Below, in pieces: positions 35,753 through 45,960 of a stretch of 64,000 nucleotides of DNA. Made by a program: the position numbers and the translations under genes. This stretch comes from Streptosporangiaceae bacterium (GTDB taxonomy: Bacteria; Actinomycetota; Actinomycetes; Streptosporangiales; Streptosporangiaceae): the NCBI GenBank assembly GCA_025934375.1, contig JAICYD010000022.1:1-64000 (forward strand), given 5' to 3'. The first letter of the stretch is position 1. Each line of letters begins with the position of its first letter. Under the pieces are notes generated by a model. That model had not been told where the DNA came from. It saw nothing but the letters and a program-made list of their open reading frames with translations, and did no database searches.

Positions 35753-37288
35753 ATGGCACAGACAGAGCCCGGCACCGCCGTCACAGCGGGGTCGCAGGAC
35801 TTCGACATCTCCGCATCGCAGGATGTCGCCAAGCTCAAGAAGGGCGCGGTCGGCCTCGGCGGCGTGCTCTTCCTCACCGTGACGGGATCGGCGCCGATCA
35901 CCGCGATGCTGCTCAACACCCCGATCGTGGTTGGCTCGGGTGAGGGCATCGGCACGCCGGCCGCGTTCATCGTCGCGACGGTGGTCCTGACCATCTTCTC
36001 CGTCGGCTACGTCGCCATGTCTCGCAAGAAGACCACCACCGGCGGCTTCTATTCCTACATCAGCCACGGCCTCGGCCGGGAGATCGGCTTCGGCGCCGGG
36101 TTCGGCTCGCTGGTCGCCTACGGCGTCTTCGAGGCCTCGCTGGCCGGCGGCTTCGCCTACTTCGCGAACCTGAAGCTGGCATCCCTCGGCGTCCACGTCG
36201 GCTGGGCGCCGCTGGCCCTCGCCATGGTCATCATCATCGGCGTGCTCACCTACTTCGACGTGAGCCTCTCGGCCAAGATCCTGGCGGTCGGGCTCATCAC
36301 CGAGGTGGCGATCCTGCTGCTGTTCGACGCCGTGCTGCTCGCCCGGGGGCACATCTACTGGTCGGCGATCAACCCGGTCAACGCGTTCAAGTCCTTCCCC
36401 GCCTCGGGCAAGCTCGCCGCGGGCGCGATCGGCGTCGGGCTGTTCTTCGCCTTCTGGTCCTGGGTCGGCTTCGAGATGGCACCCAACTACGGCGAGGAGT
36501 CCCGCAACCCGAAGAAGAACATCGGGCGCGCGATGTACATCTCGGTGATCGGGCTGGGTGTCTTCTACACCCTCACCTCGTGGGCGTCCCTGGCCGGCTA
36601 CCCGTCCGCCAACGCGGCCATCGCGTCAGCGCAAGGTGACCCGGCCAACTACTACTTCATCCCGTCCACCCAGTACGCCGGGCACTGGGTCACCTCAGTG
36701 ATGAGCTACCTGATCATCACCGGGTCGTTCGCCTGTGGCATGGCCTTCCACAACACCACCGCCCGGTACGCCTACTCCCTCGGCCGCGAGGGGATGCTGC
36801 CGCCGGTCCTCGGCAAGACGCACCCCCGGTGGCAGTCGCCGCACATCGCGTCGATCGCCACCTCGGTGCTCTCGCTGGTCATCATCGGGCTGTTCGCGAT
36901 CTTCACCGGCACCGACGATCCCACCTCGCAGGCCTACGGCCAGCTGTACGGCCTGATGGCGGTCATGGGCGTCATCATCATCTTGTCCGTGCAGGCGCTG
37001 GTGTCGCTGGCGATCCTCGTCTACTACCTGCGCCACCACAAGGACGAGGTCCACTGGTGGAAGACGCTCATCGCCCCGGTCCTCGCCTTCATCAGCCAGG
37101 GCTACGTCGTGTACCTGCTTTTCGAGAACCTCGACTTCCTCGGGGCGGGGTCATACGGGTACGCCAAGCTGTTCGGCCCGATCGACCTAGCGGTCGTGCT
37201 GATCGGCATCGGCCTGGCGTTCTTCTACAAGAAGTACCGGCCGGCGACATTCGAGAAAGTCGGCCGCCTCATCAACGAGGGGCTTTAG
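35753..37288 (+). CDS. APC superfamily amino-acid permease
   Basis: The protein has 511 residues and about 12 TM helices. The segment GAVGLGGVLFLTVTGSAPIT is the TM1 region. The helix with FFAFWSWVGFEMAPNYGEES is the conserved TM6/loop of the APC family, followed by ARYAYSLGREGMLPPVLGKT. GGAGAGG lies 7 bases before ATG 35753. The best sequence class is amino-acid/polyamine importers. Divergent pairing with the PLP enzyme-kinase genes suggests it brings in their substrate. Confidence 0.92.
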   Translation: MAQTEPGTAVTAGSQDFDISASQDVAKLKKGAVGLGGVLFLTVTGSAPITAMLLNTPIVVGSGEGIGTPAAFIVATVVLTIFSVGYVAMSRKKTTTGGFYSYISHGLGREIGFGAGFGSLVAYGVFEASLAGGFAYFANLKLASLGVHVGWAPLALAMVIIIGVLTYFDVSLSAKILAVGLITEVAILLLFDAVLLARGHIYWSAINPVNAFKSFPASGKLAAGAIGVGLFFAFWSWVGFEMAPNYGEESRNPKKNIGRAMYISVIGLGVFYTLTSWASLAGYPSANAAIASAQGDPANYYFIPSTQYAGHWVTSVMSYLIITGSFACGMAFHNTTARYAYSLGREGMLPPVLGKTHPRWQSPHIASIATSVLSLVIIGLFAIFTGTDDPTSQAYGQLYGLMAVMGVIIILSVQALVSLAILVYYLRHHKDEVHWWKTLIAPVLAFISQGYVVYLLFENLDFLGAGSYGYAKLFGPIDLAVVLIGIGLAFFYKKYRPATFEKVGRLINEGL

Positions 37289-37304
37289 CCGCCAGGCTCA
37301 CCAT

Positions 37305-37334
37305 CCGGCGGCCCCGGGTGCCCGGGGCCGCCGG
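37305..37334 (+). terminator. Strong hairpin terminator after the APC permease
   Basis: A perfect 14-bp stem (37305-37318 with 37321-37334) with a 2-base spacing follows the permease stop by 16 bp. No T-run follows, which is common for actinobacterial intrinsic terminators. Confidence 0.75.
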
Positions 37335-37455
37335 TCAATCGGCCCTTAGGCGCGACCGGCTTCCCTGCCTGCACCCGGTCGTTCCTCCCTCGCTGCGGTC
37401 AGTCCAGGCGATCGCGGGGCACCCGTCAAAACCCACTGGAGCCGGATCAACGCAA

Positions 37456-37484
37456 GCGACCCCGGCACACGATGCCGGGGTCGC
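37456..37484. terminator. Bidirectional hairpin between the APC permease and the rbpA-like gene
   Basis: A perfect 12-bp stem (37456-37467 with 37473-37484) with a 5-base loop lies 12 bp before the rbpA-like stop in the convergent spacer. A T-rich stretch follows on the plus strand. It is a likely terminator for the rbpA-side transcript. The rest of the 208-bp spacer shows nothing else. Confidence 0.75.
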
Positions 37485-37496
37485 TTCGTGTCGCTA

Positions 37497-37826
37497 TTAA
37501 CCGCGCAGGCGCTGGAGCGCCTCGGCGAGGATCGCCTCGCCGTCGGCGTCGCTGCGCCGTTCCTTCACGTAGGCCAGGTGCGTCTTGTACGGCTCAACGC
37601 GGGGCGGCGCCGGGGGGTTCGCCTCGTCCCGGCCAGCGGGGAAGCCGCAGCGCGGGCACTCCCACTGCTCCGGGATGGAGGCGTCGGTGGCGAAGCTCGG
37701 CTTGGTCTCGTGACCATTGGAGCACCAGAAGGACACCCAGACCCGTGGGGCAGCCTCGCCGCGCTCGGCCTCCCCCATCGGGCCCGCGCCTACCCTGCTG
37801 CCGCGAATCGCGTTGCCACTACTCAC
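37497..37826 (-). CDS. rbpA: RNA polymerase-binding protein, RbpA family
   Basis: The protein has 109 residues from GTG 37826. The N-terminus SSGNAIRGSRVGAGPMGEAE is the conserved sigma-interaction arm. FWCSNGHETKPSF and QWECPRCGFPAGRD form the zinc-ribbon-like core (C-x2-GH and C-x2-C), and the HLAYVKERRSDADGEAILAE tail is the sigma-interaction helix. RbpA stabilises RNA polymerase holoenzyme with principal sigma factor. The sequence looks like the secG-adjacent paralogue class rather than classical RbpA, so the exact role may differ. Confidence 0.88.
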   Translation of the reverse strand: MSSGNAIRGSRVGAGPMGEAERGEAAPRVWVSFWCSNGHETKPSFATDASIPEQWECPRCGFPAGRDEANPPAPPRVEPYKTHLAYVKERRSDADGEAILAEALQRLRG

Positions 37827-37916
37827 AGACCACCCCTTGCTTGCCGAGACATGATGTCGCGGGATTTCAATCTGGCCGTCGGAGGCTATCCGAGCGGCCT
37901 CACTACCAGCCCGTCG

Positions 37917-38147
37917 TCAGCGGTTAAGCAGGAAGCCGAGGCCGACGATGACGACGAACCACAGGACGCCGAAGAAGATCGTGATCCGGTCCAGGTTACG
38001 CTCTACCACCGACGACGATCCCAAGGTTGACGAAACTCCTCCGCCGAACAGGTCCGACAGGCCGCCGCCCTTGCCCTTGTGCAGGAGGACGAGCAGGATC
38101 ATCACCAGGCTGGTAATGATCAGGATGACCGAGAGGGCGATGACCAT
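37917..38147 (-). CDS. secG: Preprotein translocase subunit SecG
   Basis: The protein has 76 residues and two TM helices (IALSVILIITSLVMILLVLL and TIFFGVLWFVVIVGLGFLL), joined by the conserved loop KGKGGGLSDLFGGGVSSTLG. It accessorises the SecYE channel. The order gap-pgk-tpiA-secG is the standard one. A GGAG site lies upstream of ATG 38147. Confidence 0.95.
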   Translation of the reverse strand: MVIALSVILIITSLVMILLVLLHKGKGGGLSDLFGGGVSSTLGSSSVVERNLDRITIFFGVLWFVVIVGLGFLLNR

Positions 38148-38189
38148 CCGGGTACTCTTCTCCTCGTAGCTGTCAGTTCTGCCTTAGCC

Positions 38190-38238
38190 CAGTGCTCGCT
38201 GGAAACCGGTGCTCGCCGGAACCAGCGCTTGCCTGAAG
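38190..38238 (+). repeat. Three imperfect 16-17 bp repeats between tpiA and secG
   Basis: Units at 38190-38206, 38207-38222 and 38223-38238 share C[AG]G[TC]GCTCGC[TC]GGAA-like sequence. They lie in the 125-bp tpiA-secG spacer, whose only other content is the secG ribosome site. They could be decayed tandem repeats. Confidence 0.55.
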
Positions 38239-38272
38239 CCCGTGCCTTCCCAAACTCGCGGATCAGCGGTTG

Positions 38273-39079
38273 CTAGCCGGCGGCTAGCTCACGATACCGG
38301 CAGATCTGCGCGAACTGTCCGGCATCGAGGCTCGCGCCGCCAACGAGGACGCCATCGACGTCCTGCTGAGCCATTATTGGCCCTATGTTATCGCTCTTGA
38401 CCGATCCGCCATAAAGGATACGCACTCCAGCGGCCGCATCGGCCCCGTGCCGGGCACCGATGTGCTCGCGGATGTCCTGGCACATCTCCTGAGCGTCTTC
38501 CGGACGGGCCACCGCGCCGGTGCCGATCGCCCAGACCGGCTCGTAGGCGATCACCATGGTCGCGATCGCGGCCGGGGCGACCCCGGCCAGCGACCCGTCG
38601 AGTTGCCCGCGGCAGTGCGCGATGTGCCCGTCGGCCTTGCGGACGTGGTCCGTCTCGCCGACGCACAGGATCGGCGTGATCGACGCCGTCAGGGCGGCGC
38701 GGACCTTGGCGGCGACCAGCGCGTCGTCCTCGTGGTGGTACTGGCGGCGCTCGGAGTGCCCGCACAGCACGTATGAGCAGCCGAGCTTGGCCAGCATCGA
38801 GCCGGAGATCTCGCCGGTGTAGGCGCCCTTGTCGTGCTGGGAGATGTCCTGGGCGCCGTGGCCGATCTTGAGCTTGTCCCCGAGCACCAGGGTCTGCACG
38901 CTGCGCAGGTCGGTGAACGGGGGCAGCACGACCACCTCGACGTGCTGGTAGTCCTTGGGCTGCAGCGTCCAGGCCAGCTTCTGGACCAGCGAGATGGCCT
39001 CGAAGTGGTTGAGGTTCATCTTCCAGTTGCCGGCGCACAGCGGCAGCCGCTTGTCGGCCGGCTTGGCGGGGGTGCTCAT
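38273..39079 (-). CDS. tpiA: Triosephosphate isomerase
   Basis: The protein has 268 residues. Visible residues include the N/K pair in [12 protein letters not shown], the His in [15 protein letters not shown] and the catalytic Glu in [20 protein letters not shown]. The phosphate loops [13 protein letters not shown] and [15 protein letters not shown] complete the barrel. It interconverts dihydroxyacetone phosphate and glyceraldehyde 3-phosphate. The start overlaps the pgk stop by 4 bp. Confidence 0.97.
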   Translation of the reverse strand: MSTPAKPADKRLPLCAGNWKMNLNHFEAISLVQKLAWTLQPKDYQHVEVVVLPPFTDLRSVQTLVLGDKLKIGHGAQDISQHDKGAYTGEISGSMLAKLGCSYVLCGHSERRQYHHEDDALVAAKVRAALTASITPILCVGETDHVRKADGHIAHCRGQLDGSLAGVAPAAIATMVIAYEPVWAIGTGAVARPEDAQEMCQDIREHIGARHGADAAAGVRILYGGSVKSDNIGPIMAQQDVDGVLVGGASLDAGQFAQICRYRELAAG

Positions 39080-40293
39080 GATTCGAGTGCCACCAGCCCG
39101 GGCAGCGTCTTGCCCTCCAGGTACTCCAGCGACGCGCCGCCGCCGGTGGAGATGTGGCCGAACTGATCGTCGCTCATCCCCAGGGCCCGCACCGCCGCCG
39201 CCGAGTCGCCGCCGCCGACCACGGTTAGCCCGTCGACCTTGGTGAGCGCCTCGGCCACCGCGCGGGTGCCGTCGGCGAACGCCGCGAACTCGAACACGCC
39301 CATCGGGCCGTTCCAGAACACGGTCCTGGCGTCGGCCAGCCGGGCGGCGAACAGGGACCGGCTGTCCGGCCCGATGTCCAGGCCCATCCGGTCGGCGGGT
39401 ATGCCGCTGGCGGGGACGACCGCGTGCTCGGCGTCGGGGGCGAACCCGGTTGCGGCGACGATGTCGACCGGCAAGACGATCTCGACGGCCCGGGCGGCCG
39501 CCTCGGCCACCAGAGCGCGGACGGTCTCCAGCTGGTCGGCCTCCAGCAAGGAGGTGCCCACCTCATAGCCGTGGGCCGCCAGGAACGTGTAGGCCATGCC
39601 GCCGCCGATCAGCAGGCGGTCGGCCAGCCGCAGCAGGTTGCCGATCACGCCGAGCTTGTCCGACACCTTGGACCCGCCGAGCACGACCGCGTAGGGCCGC
39701 TCCGGGGACTGGGTCAGCCGCTCGAGCACGGCCACCTCGGCGGTGACGAGGCCGCCGGCCGCGTGCGGGAGCAGCGCCGGCAGGTCGTAGACCGATGCCT
39801 GCTTGCGATGCACCACGCCGAACCCGTCGCCCACGTACACGTCGCCCAGCTTGGCCAGCTCCGCAGCCAGCTGGGCTCGTTCGGCATCATCCTTAGAGGT
39901 TTCCGCCGGCTCGAAGCGAACGTTCTCCAGGAGCGCGACGTCTCCGCCGGCCAGCCCGGCGACCGTCTGGGCGGCGGACGGGCCGACCAGGTCGGTCGCG
40001 AATGCGACGGGCTCGCCGAGCAGCTCCGCCAGCCGCCCGGCGACTACCCTCAGCGAGGGGCCGCCGGCCGCCCGCTCGGCGAAGTCCGCGCCCTTGGGCC
40101 GCCCGAGGTGGGCCATGATGACCACCCGGGCGCCGCGCTCGGCCAGCTTGCGGATGACCGGCAGGCTGGCGCGGATCCGCCCGTCGTCAGTGATCTCCCC
40201 CGAGCCCGCCTTGTCCAGGGGGACGTTGAGATCCGAGCGCAGCAGGACGCGCTTGCCCGCTACGTCGATGTCGTCGATCGAGAGCATCGTCAC
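39076..40293 (-). CDS. pgk: Phosphoglycerate kinase
   Basis: The protein has 405 residues. It carries [12 protein letters not shown], the substrate motif [29 protein letters not shown], and the C-domain [19 protein letters not shown]. The ATP loop reads [18 protein letters not shown], followed by [17 protein letters not shown] 40293 starts 7 bp after the gap stop; ATG 40287 is an alternative. It is co-transcribed with gap and tpiA. Confidence 0.97.
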   Translation of the reverse strand: MTMLSIDDIDVAGKRVLLRSDLNVPLDKAGSGEITDDGRIRASLPVIRKLAERGARVVIMAHLGRPKGADFAERAAGGPSLRVVAGRLAELLGEPVAFATDLVGPSAAQTVAGLAGGDVALLENVRFEPAETSKDDAERAQLAAELAKLGDVYVGDGFGVVHRKQASVYDLPALLPHAAGGLVTAEVAVLERLTQSPERPYAVVLGGSKVSDKLGVIGNLLRLADRLLIGGGMAYTFLAAHGYEVGTSLLEADQLETVRALVAEAAARAVEIVLPVDIVAATGFAPDAEHAVVPASGIPADRMGLDIGPDSRSLFAARLADARTVFWNGPMGVFEFAAFADGTRAVAEALTKVDGLTVVGGGDSAAAVRALGMSDDQFGHISTGGGASLEYLEGKTLPGLVALES

Positions 40294-40300
40294 GCGGGCC

Positions 40301-41404
<1,104 letters not shown>

Positions 41405-41454
41405 TTATCGGATACCGGCTCACTGGCCCCTGAGCCGGGGTCACCCTTTGCCCT

Positions 41455-41487
41455 AATGGTCTAGTCCACTCTAAATGGTCTAGTCCA
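41455..41487. promoter_or_regulatory. Two dre-like (DasR-type) sites upstream of gap
   Basis: AATGGTCTAGTCCA occurs twice (41455-41468 and 41474-41487), a 19-bp period. Each is a near-palindrome close to the published DasR operator ACTGGTCTAGACCACT; the first with its following CT differs at two positions. They lie between the ROK gene stop and the gap start. Binding is an inference from sequence only. Confidence 0.6.
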
Positions 41488-41489
41488 TC

Positions 41490-42683
41490 CTAACGGCCCC
41501 CGGCCGCCAACGCGGGGTCGTCGAGGACCGGCTGCCAGGCGATCTCCGCCGCCCCGATCAGGGGCGACTGCTCCAGGGCGGCGGCCACCAGCGGGACGTT
41601 CGCGCCCCGGCCCCACGGGCTGCGGTCCGCGAGCGCGGCCCGCAGCCCGACCGGGTCGGCGTCCAGCAGGTCGCGGTGCAGGCCGCCCAGCACGACCCGG
41701 TCGGGGTTGATCACGTTGACCAGGTCAGCGAGCCCGAGCCCGAGGCGCTCGATCAGGGTCGCCGCCGCCGCCCGGACCGCCGCGTCGCCCGGGTAATCGC
41801 GGCGCAGCACCGCGATGGCCTGCGCCAGCTCCGGGATCCCCGGCTCGGCGACCCGGCCGGCCAGCGCCAGGAACCGCGCCGCGTCGGCTTCCACGCTCAG
41901 GCAGCCGCGGCTGCCGCACTGGCACGGCAGCCCGGCGGTGTCCACGCTGACGTGCCCGGCCTCCATGCCCAGCCCGGTGCTGCCGGCGTACAGCGCGCCG
42001 CCGAGGACGAGCGCGCCGCCGACGCCGCCGTGGCCGGTGGCGACCATCAGCAGGTGGGATGAGCCCCGGCCGGCGCCGTGCCGGTGCTCGGCCAGCGCGG
42101 CCAGGTTGATGTCGTTGCCGGCCGAGCAGCGCAGTCCCCGGCCGCCCGGCCCGGTGATCCCGGCCAGCCTCAGCTTCCCGGCGAACAGGTCCCGGACCGG
42201 GGTGCCAGTCGGCCACCCGAGCCGGTAGTAGGGGGCCACCATGGTGCCATCCAGGCTGGTGACCGCGGAGGGGACGGCCAGGCCCGCGCCGACGCACGGC
42301 CGGCCCGCGCCGGCTACCAGCCGCGCGGCGACGCCGGCGATCTCCGCCATCGCGCTCGCCGGGTCGCCCGCGATGGCCTGCGTGGACGACTGCGCGGCGA
42401 TGATCCGGGCGCCCAGCCCGATGACCGCCACCTCGAACCCGTCCGGGTGCAGTTGCGCGGCCAGCGCCACCGGCCCGGCGGGGTCGACCGACAGCCGGTG
42501 CGAGGGGCGGCCCTGCTGCCCGGGACTCAGGCGGGCGGCCTCGTCGACCTGGATCAGGCCCAGTTCCTGCAGCTCGCTGACCGTCGCGCCCGCCGTCGCG
42601 CGGGTGACGCCGAGCGCGGACGTGAGCACGGAGCGGGTGGGCGCCCGCCCCGTATGAATGAGCATCAATGCCTGGCCGAGCAT
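41490..42683 (-). CDS. ROK family transcriptional repressor
   Basis: The protein has 397 residues. The N-terminal winged helix (RSVLTSALGVTRATAGATVS) precedes the ROK sugar-kinase-like domain. Family marks are GHVSVDTAGLPCQCGSRGCL (the C-x-C-G-x2-G-C zinc motif) and NVINPDRVVLGGLHRDLL. The kinase-like ATP site is degenerate (GHGGVGGALVLGGALYAG). It is divergent from the MFS gene across 16 bp. It probably senses a sugar or sugar phosphate and represses the transporter and itself. Confidence 0.9.
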   Translation of the reverse strand: MLGQALMLIHTGRAPTRSVLTSALGVTRATAGATVSELQELGLIQVDEAARLSPGQQGRPSHRLSVDPAGPVALAAQLHPDGFEVAVIGLGARIIAAQSSTQAIAGDPASAMAEIAGVAARLVAGAGRPCVGAGLAVPSAVTSLDGTMVAPYYRLGWPTGTPVRDLFAGKLRLAGITGPGGRGLRCSAGNDINLAALAEHRHGAGRGSSHLLMVATGHGGVGGALVLGGALYAGSTGLGMEAGHVSVDTAGLPCQCGSRGCLSVEADAARFLALAGRVAEPGIPELAQAIAVLRRDYPGDAAVRAAAATLIERLGLGLADLVNVINPDRVVLGGLHRDLLDADPVGLRAALADRSPWGRGANVPLVAAALEQSPLIGAAEIAWQPVLDDPALAAGGR

Positions 42684-42692
42684 GACCTATCC

Positions 42693-42717
42693 TTAGTTTG
42701 TGCAGATGCTAAACAAA
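42693..42717. promoter_or_regulatory. Candidate ROK operator over the MFS start codon
   Basis: TTAGTTT (42693-42699) and AAACAAA (42711-42717) form an inverted repeat with an 11-bp centre and one mismatch. It overlaps the transporter start codon and the 16-bp divergent spacer, so binding would block both genes. Confidence 0.5.
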
Positions 42718-44109
42718 ATAGCGCGCCCCGGCCCCGTTGAGCGACGCCGGCCCTCGCTGCACGCGCTGCGAGTCGCCCTCACCGTCTTCTTCGCGCTCGA
42801 CGGGTACCTGTTCGCCAGCTGGGCGGTTCGCGTCCCCGCGGTCAAGGCGCAGGTCGGCGCGTCCCCCGCGGCCCTCGGCCTGGCGCTGCTGGGCCTGTCA
42901 GTCGGTTCGATCGCGACCATGACCGCCTCTGGCGCGCTGTGCCGCCGGTTCGGCAGCCGGGAGGTCGCGGTCGCCGCCGCCACGCTGTTGTCGGTGACCC
43001 TGGTCCTCCCCGCGCTCGCCCGCTCGGCGGTGGAGCTGGGGGTGGCCCTGGCGGCCTTCGGCGTCGCCTACGGCGGGCTGAACGTCGCGATGAACAGCGT
43101 CGCCGTGGACCTCGTGGCCGCGCTGCGGCGTCCGGTGATGCCTTCGTTCCACGCGGCGTGGAGCTTCGGCGGGCTGGCCGGCGCCAGCGTCGGCGGCCTG
43201 CTCGCCCCGCACCTGTCCCCCCGCGCCGACCTGGCCCTCGTCGCCGTCGCGGCCCTGGTGGTAACCGCGGTCGCAGGGCGAGTAGTACTCCGCTTCACCC
43301 ACGGGTTTGAACCGATCCCCGTGGAAGTACGAGCGGAGGCACGCGAGGCGAAAGGAGCGCCAGCAACTGGAGCTTCGAGCGGCCCGGCGAGCCGTGCGGG
43401 GTCCCGGAGCGAAGCGGAGGGTGCCCCGCCGGAGAGCCGGGCATTGGGCGGGAGGCTGCACCGGCGGGGGGCCTGGGGGGGTGGCGTGTACCCCCCGGGA
43501 AAGAGCGCCTGGCGTGTGGTGGCTGTCTTCGGGCTGATCGCGGCCTGCTCGGCCTACGGGGAGGGGGCGATCGCGGACTGGGGTGCCCTGCACCTGCGCG
43601 ATGACCTCGGCACCGGCGCCGGCCTGGCCGCGGCCGGGTACGCCGCGTTCGCGGTCGCGGAGGCGTGCGGGCGACTGGCCGGAACGCGGCTGCTGACCCG
43701 CTACGGCGAAAGGCGCGTGCTGGCCGCCGGCGGCCTCACCGCCTGCGCGGGAATGCTGGCCGCCGCGCTGGCGCCCGGTCATCCGGTGGCCGTCGGCCTG
43801 CCCCTGGCCCTGATCGGCTTCGCCGCCACCGGCCTCGGGGTGGCCAACATGTTCCCGGCCGCCATGACCAGGGCCGGGCTGGCCGCCGGGCCGCGCGGGG
43901 TGGCCGCCGCGTCCACCCTCGGCTACGCAGGCTTCCTGCTCGGGCCGCCGACCATCGGACTGCTGGCCAGCGGCGTCGGCCTGCCCCCGGGGCTGAGCAC
44001 CGTCTCCGCGCTGGCGCTGATCGCCGCCCTGCTGGCCAGCCTCGCCCACCGCTTCGCCGGGGAGGCCGGGCAATCCGGGGACGAGGCACCGCGGCCCTCG
44101 GCCGGGTAG
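42700..44109 (+). CDS. MFS transporter, YbjJ-like, with a repeat-derived central loop
   Basis: The protein has 469 residues and about 12 TM helices. Helix 1 contains FFALDGYLFASWAVRVPAVK, typical of YbjJ-type sugar efflux/uptake proteins. AYGGLNVAMNSVAVDL and MPSFHAAWSFGGLAGASVGG are further family blocks. Between TM6 and TM7 lies a loop of about 60 charged, Gly-rich residues encoded by dispersed repeat copy B. The start is GTG 42700 or ATG 42706; no ribosome site is clear, so a leaderless start is possible. It is divergent from its likely repressor. Confidence 0.88.
   Translation: MQMLNKIARPGPVERRRPSLHALRVALTVFFALDGYLFASWAVRVPAVKAQVGASPAALGLALLGLSVGSIATMTASGALCRRFGSREVAVAAATLLSVTLVLPALARSAVELGVALAAFGVAYGGLNVAMNSVAVDLVAALRRPVMPSFHAAWSFGGLAGASVGGLLAPHLSPRADLALVAVAALVVTAVAGRVVLRFTHGFEPIPVEVRAEAREAKGAPATGASSGPASRAGSRSEAEGAPPESRALGGRLHRRGAWGGGVYPPGKSAWRVVAVFGLIAACSAYGEGAIADWGALHLRDDLGTGAGLAAAGYAAFAVAEACGRLAGTRLLTRYGERRVLAAGGLTACAGMLAAALAPGHPVAVGLPLALIGFAATGLGVANMFPAAMTRAGLAAGPRGVAAASTLGYAGFLLGPPTIGLLASGVGLPPGLSTVSALALIAALLASLAHRFAGEAGQSGDEAPRPSAG
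43336..43500 (+). repeat. Dispersed repeat, copy B (inside MFS gene)
   Basis: This 165-bp copy aligns along its whole length with 4119-4281 and with the reverse complement of 56348-56508. It is inserted in frame in the cytoplasmic loop joining the two halves of the transporter, a place where extra sequence is tolerated. It adds about 55 residues. Confidence 0.8.
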
Positions 44110-44289
44110 CCTCGGCTCCTCACGATTGGCGCACAAAGCGACTACAGAGTGACCAGGAGGCCCTGTTCGCCCGGCCTGGCATGGTAGTTTGTGCCACTGC
44201 CAGCCTGACCAGCGGTGCTGGCCGAACAGCGCAGCAAGACTCGCCTACTTGCAGCCGGAGTGCCCTTCCATGCCACTCAAGCCGTCCCG

Positions 44290-45960
44290 ATGACCGGGGT
44301 CGCCCAGCGACTAGCCGCCCGCGACAACGGCGCCAGCGACCGCCGTGGCCGTGTCCTGGCGTACTGGCTGTCCCCGGCCGGGCTGGTCATCGGGGGCGCG
44401 ACGGTCCTCGCGCTGCTGCTGCGGGGCTTCCTGCTGACCCGGTCGCACTTCCTGACCTCGGGCGGGGTCGAATACGACGATGGCGTGTACCTGGGCGAGG
44501 CGATCCGGCTGCTGCACGGCGACCTGCCCTACCGGGACTACGCGCTGATCCAGCCGCCTGGCATCGCGGTCTTGATGCTGCCGGCGGCGATCGTCGCCCG
44601 TCTCGCCAGCACCACTGACGGCCTGGTCCTGGCCCGCGTGGCGTCGGTTGCCGCCAGCTCCGCCTGCGTCGCGCTCGCGGGGAACCTGGTCAGGCACCGC
44701 GGCACCCGGGTGACGCTGGTGACCTGCGGGCTGCTGGCCATCTACCCCGCCGACATCATGGCCGCGCGCACCCTGCTGCTCGAGCCGTGGATGAACTTGT
44801 GCGCCCTGCTGGCCGCCACCGCGGCGTTCCGCGACGGGCGGCTGGCCAGCTCCCGGCGGCTGGCGGTGGCCGGGCTGATCCTCGGCTTCGCCGCGACGAT
44901 CAAGTTCTGGGCCGGGGTCCCGGCCGCGATCCTGCTCGCCGTTTGTTGCGCACCTTCCGGGCGGCTGGGCCGGCTGCGCTGGTACCTGCCCGCGCTGGCG
45001 GCCGGCTTCGTGGTCCCCGTCGCCGCCCTCGCCTGGGCCGCGCCCGCGTCCTTCCTGCGCGGCACCCTGCTTTACCAGGCGACCAGGACCGGCCAGCCCG
45101 CCCCGCTGGGCTTGCGCCTAGACCACCTGACCGGGCTCATCGTCGTCCTCGGCCACCACGGCATCGCGCTCGCCCGCAGCTCGTACTCCCTGTTCCAGGC
45201 GGACGCCACGGCGTCGATGGAGCCGACGACGACGGCGGCCATGCTGCCTGTCGCGCTCACCGCCATCGGCGCCGCCCTGATCCTCATCCCGTACCTGCGC
45301 GCGCCCCGCCGCCGCACGCACCTGGAGTGGTTCGCGCTCGGGTGCGCCATCGGCGCCTGCGTGGCGATCCTCGGGTACTCGGCATTCTTCTACCACTACC
45401 CGGCGTTCCCGGCCCCGTGGCTGGCGATCGCCATCGGCGCCGCCGTCGGCGCCATCCCGGTGCCGGCCACTCCCCGGTTGCGCGCGGTCGCGGTGGCCGG
45501 CGCGGCCCTCGCCGGCGCCGCCTTCCTCGCGGTGACGACGCTGGAGGTCGTTCAGCTCAGTGGCGTCGCCGTGGGAGCCAATCCCCGCGTCTCCCGCCTC
45601 GTCCCGCCCGGTGCCTGCGTGGTGACCGACCAGGTGGCGATGACGATCGCGGTGGATCGCTTCACGGCCGCCCCTTCCTCGTCTCCAGCCCCGGGCTGCC
45701 CGGACGTGGTCGACGCGCTCGCCCAGACGCTCACGCTCAGCGGGGGCGCCTCTCCCCAGGGCGGCGCCGGCCGCGACCCCCGCGTGATAGCCGGCTGGGA
45801 GTCCATCTTCGGCCGGGCGCAGTACGTGTGGCTAAGCGGCGGCCACGCCAACCGCATTCCGTGGACGCCGGAACTGAACGCGTGGTTCAACGCGCACTTC
45901 CACAAGGTCGCCGTCTACCGCGCCTACGCCGCCAGCCGCTTGTACGAGCGCAACCCCTGA
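44290..45960 (+). CDS. GT-C type membrane glycosyltransferase (GT39/ArnT-like)
   Basis: The protein has 556 residues and multiple TM helices. The early extracytoplasmic loop [20 protein letters not shown], then [19 protein letters not shown], is the acidic signature of polyprenyl-phosphate-sugar-dependent GT-C enzymes. It would transfer a mannose or similar sugar outside the membrane. The start is probably ATG 44290 (MTGVAQRL); GTG 44215 is possible. The 3' end overlaps the convergent whiA gene by 37 bp. Confidence 0.82.
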   Translation: MTGVAQRLAARDNGASDRRGRVLAYWLSPAGLVIGGATVLALLLRGFLLTRSHFLTSGGVEYDDGVYLGEAIRLLHGDLPYRDYALIQPPGIAVLMLPAAIVARLASTTDGLVLARVASVAASSACVALAGNLVRHRGTRVTLVTCGLLAIYPADIMAARTLLLEPWMNLCALLAATAAFRDGRLASSRRLAVAGLILGFAATIKFWAGVPAAILLAVCCAPSGRLGRLRWYLPALAAGFVVPVAALAWAAPASFLRGTLLYQATRTGQPAPLGLRLDHLTGLIVVLGHHGIALARSSYSLFQADATASMEPTTTAAMLPVALTAIGAALILIPYLRAPRRRTHLEWFALGCAIGACVAILGYSAFFYHYPAFPAPWLAIAIGAAVGAIPVPATPRLRAVAVAGAALAGAAFLAVTTLEVVQLSGVAVGANPRVSRLVPPGACVVTDQVAMTIAVDRFTAAPSSSPAPGCPDVVDALAQTLTLSGGASPQGGAGRDPRVIAGWESIFGRAQYVWLSGGHANRIPWTPELNAWFNAHFHKVAVYRAYAASRLYERNP

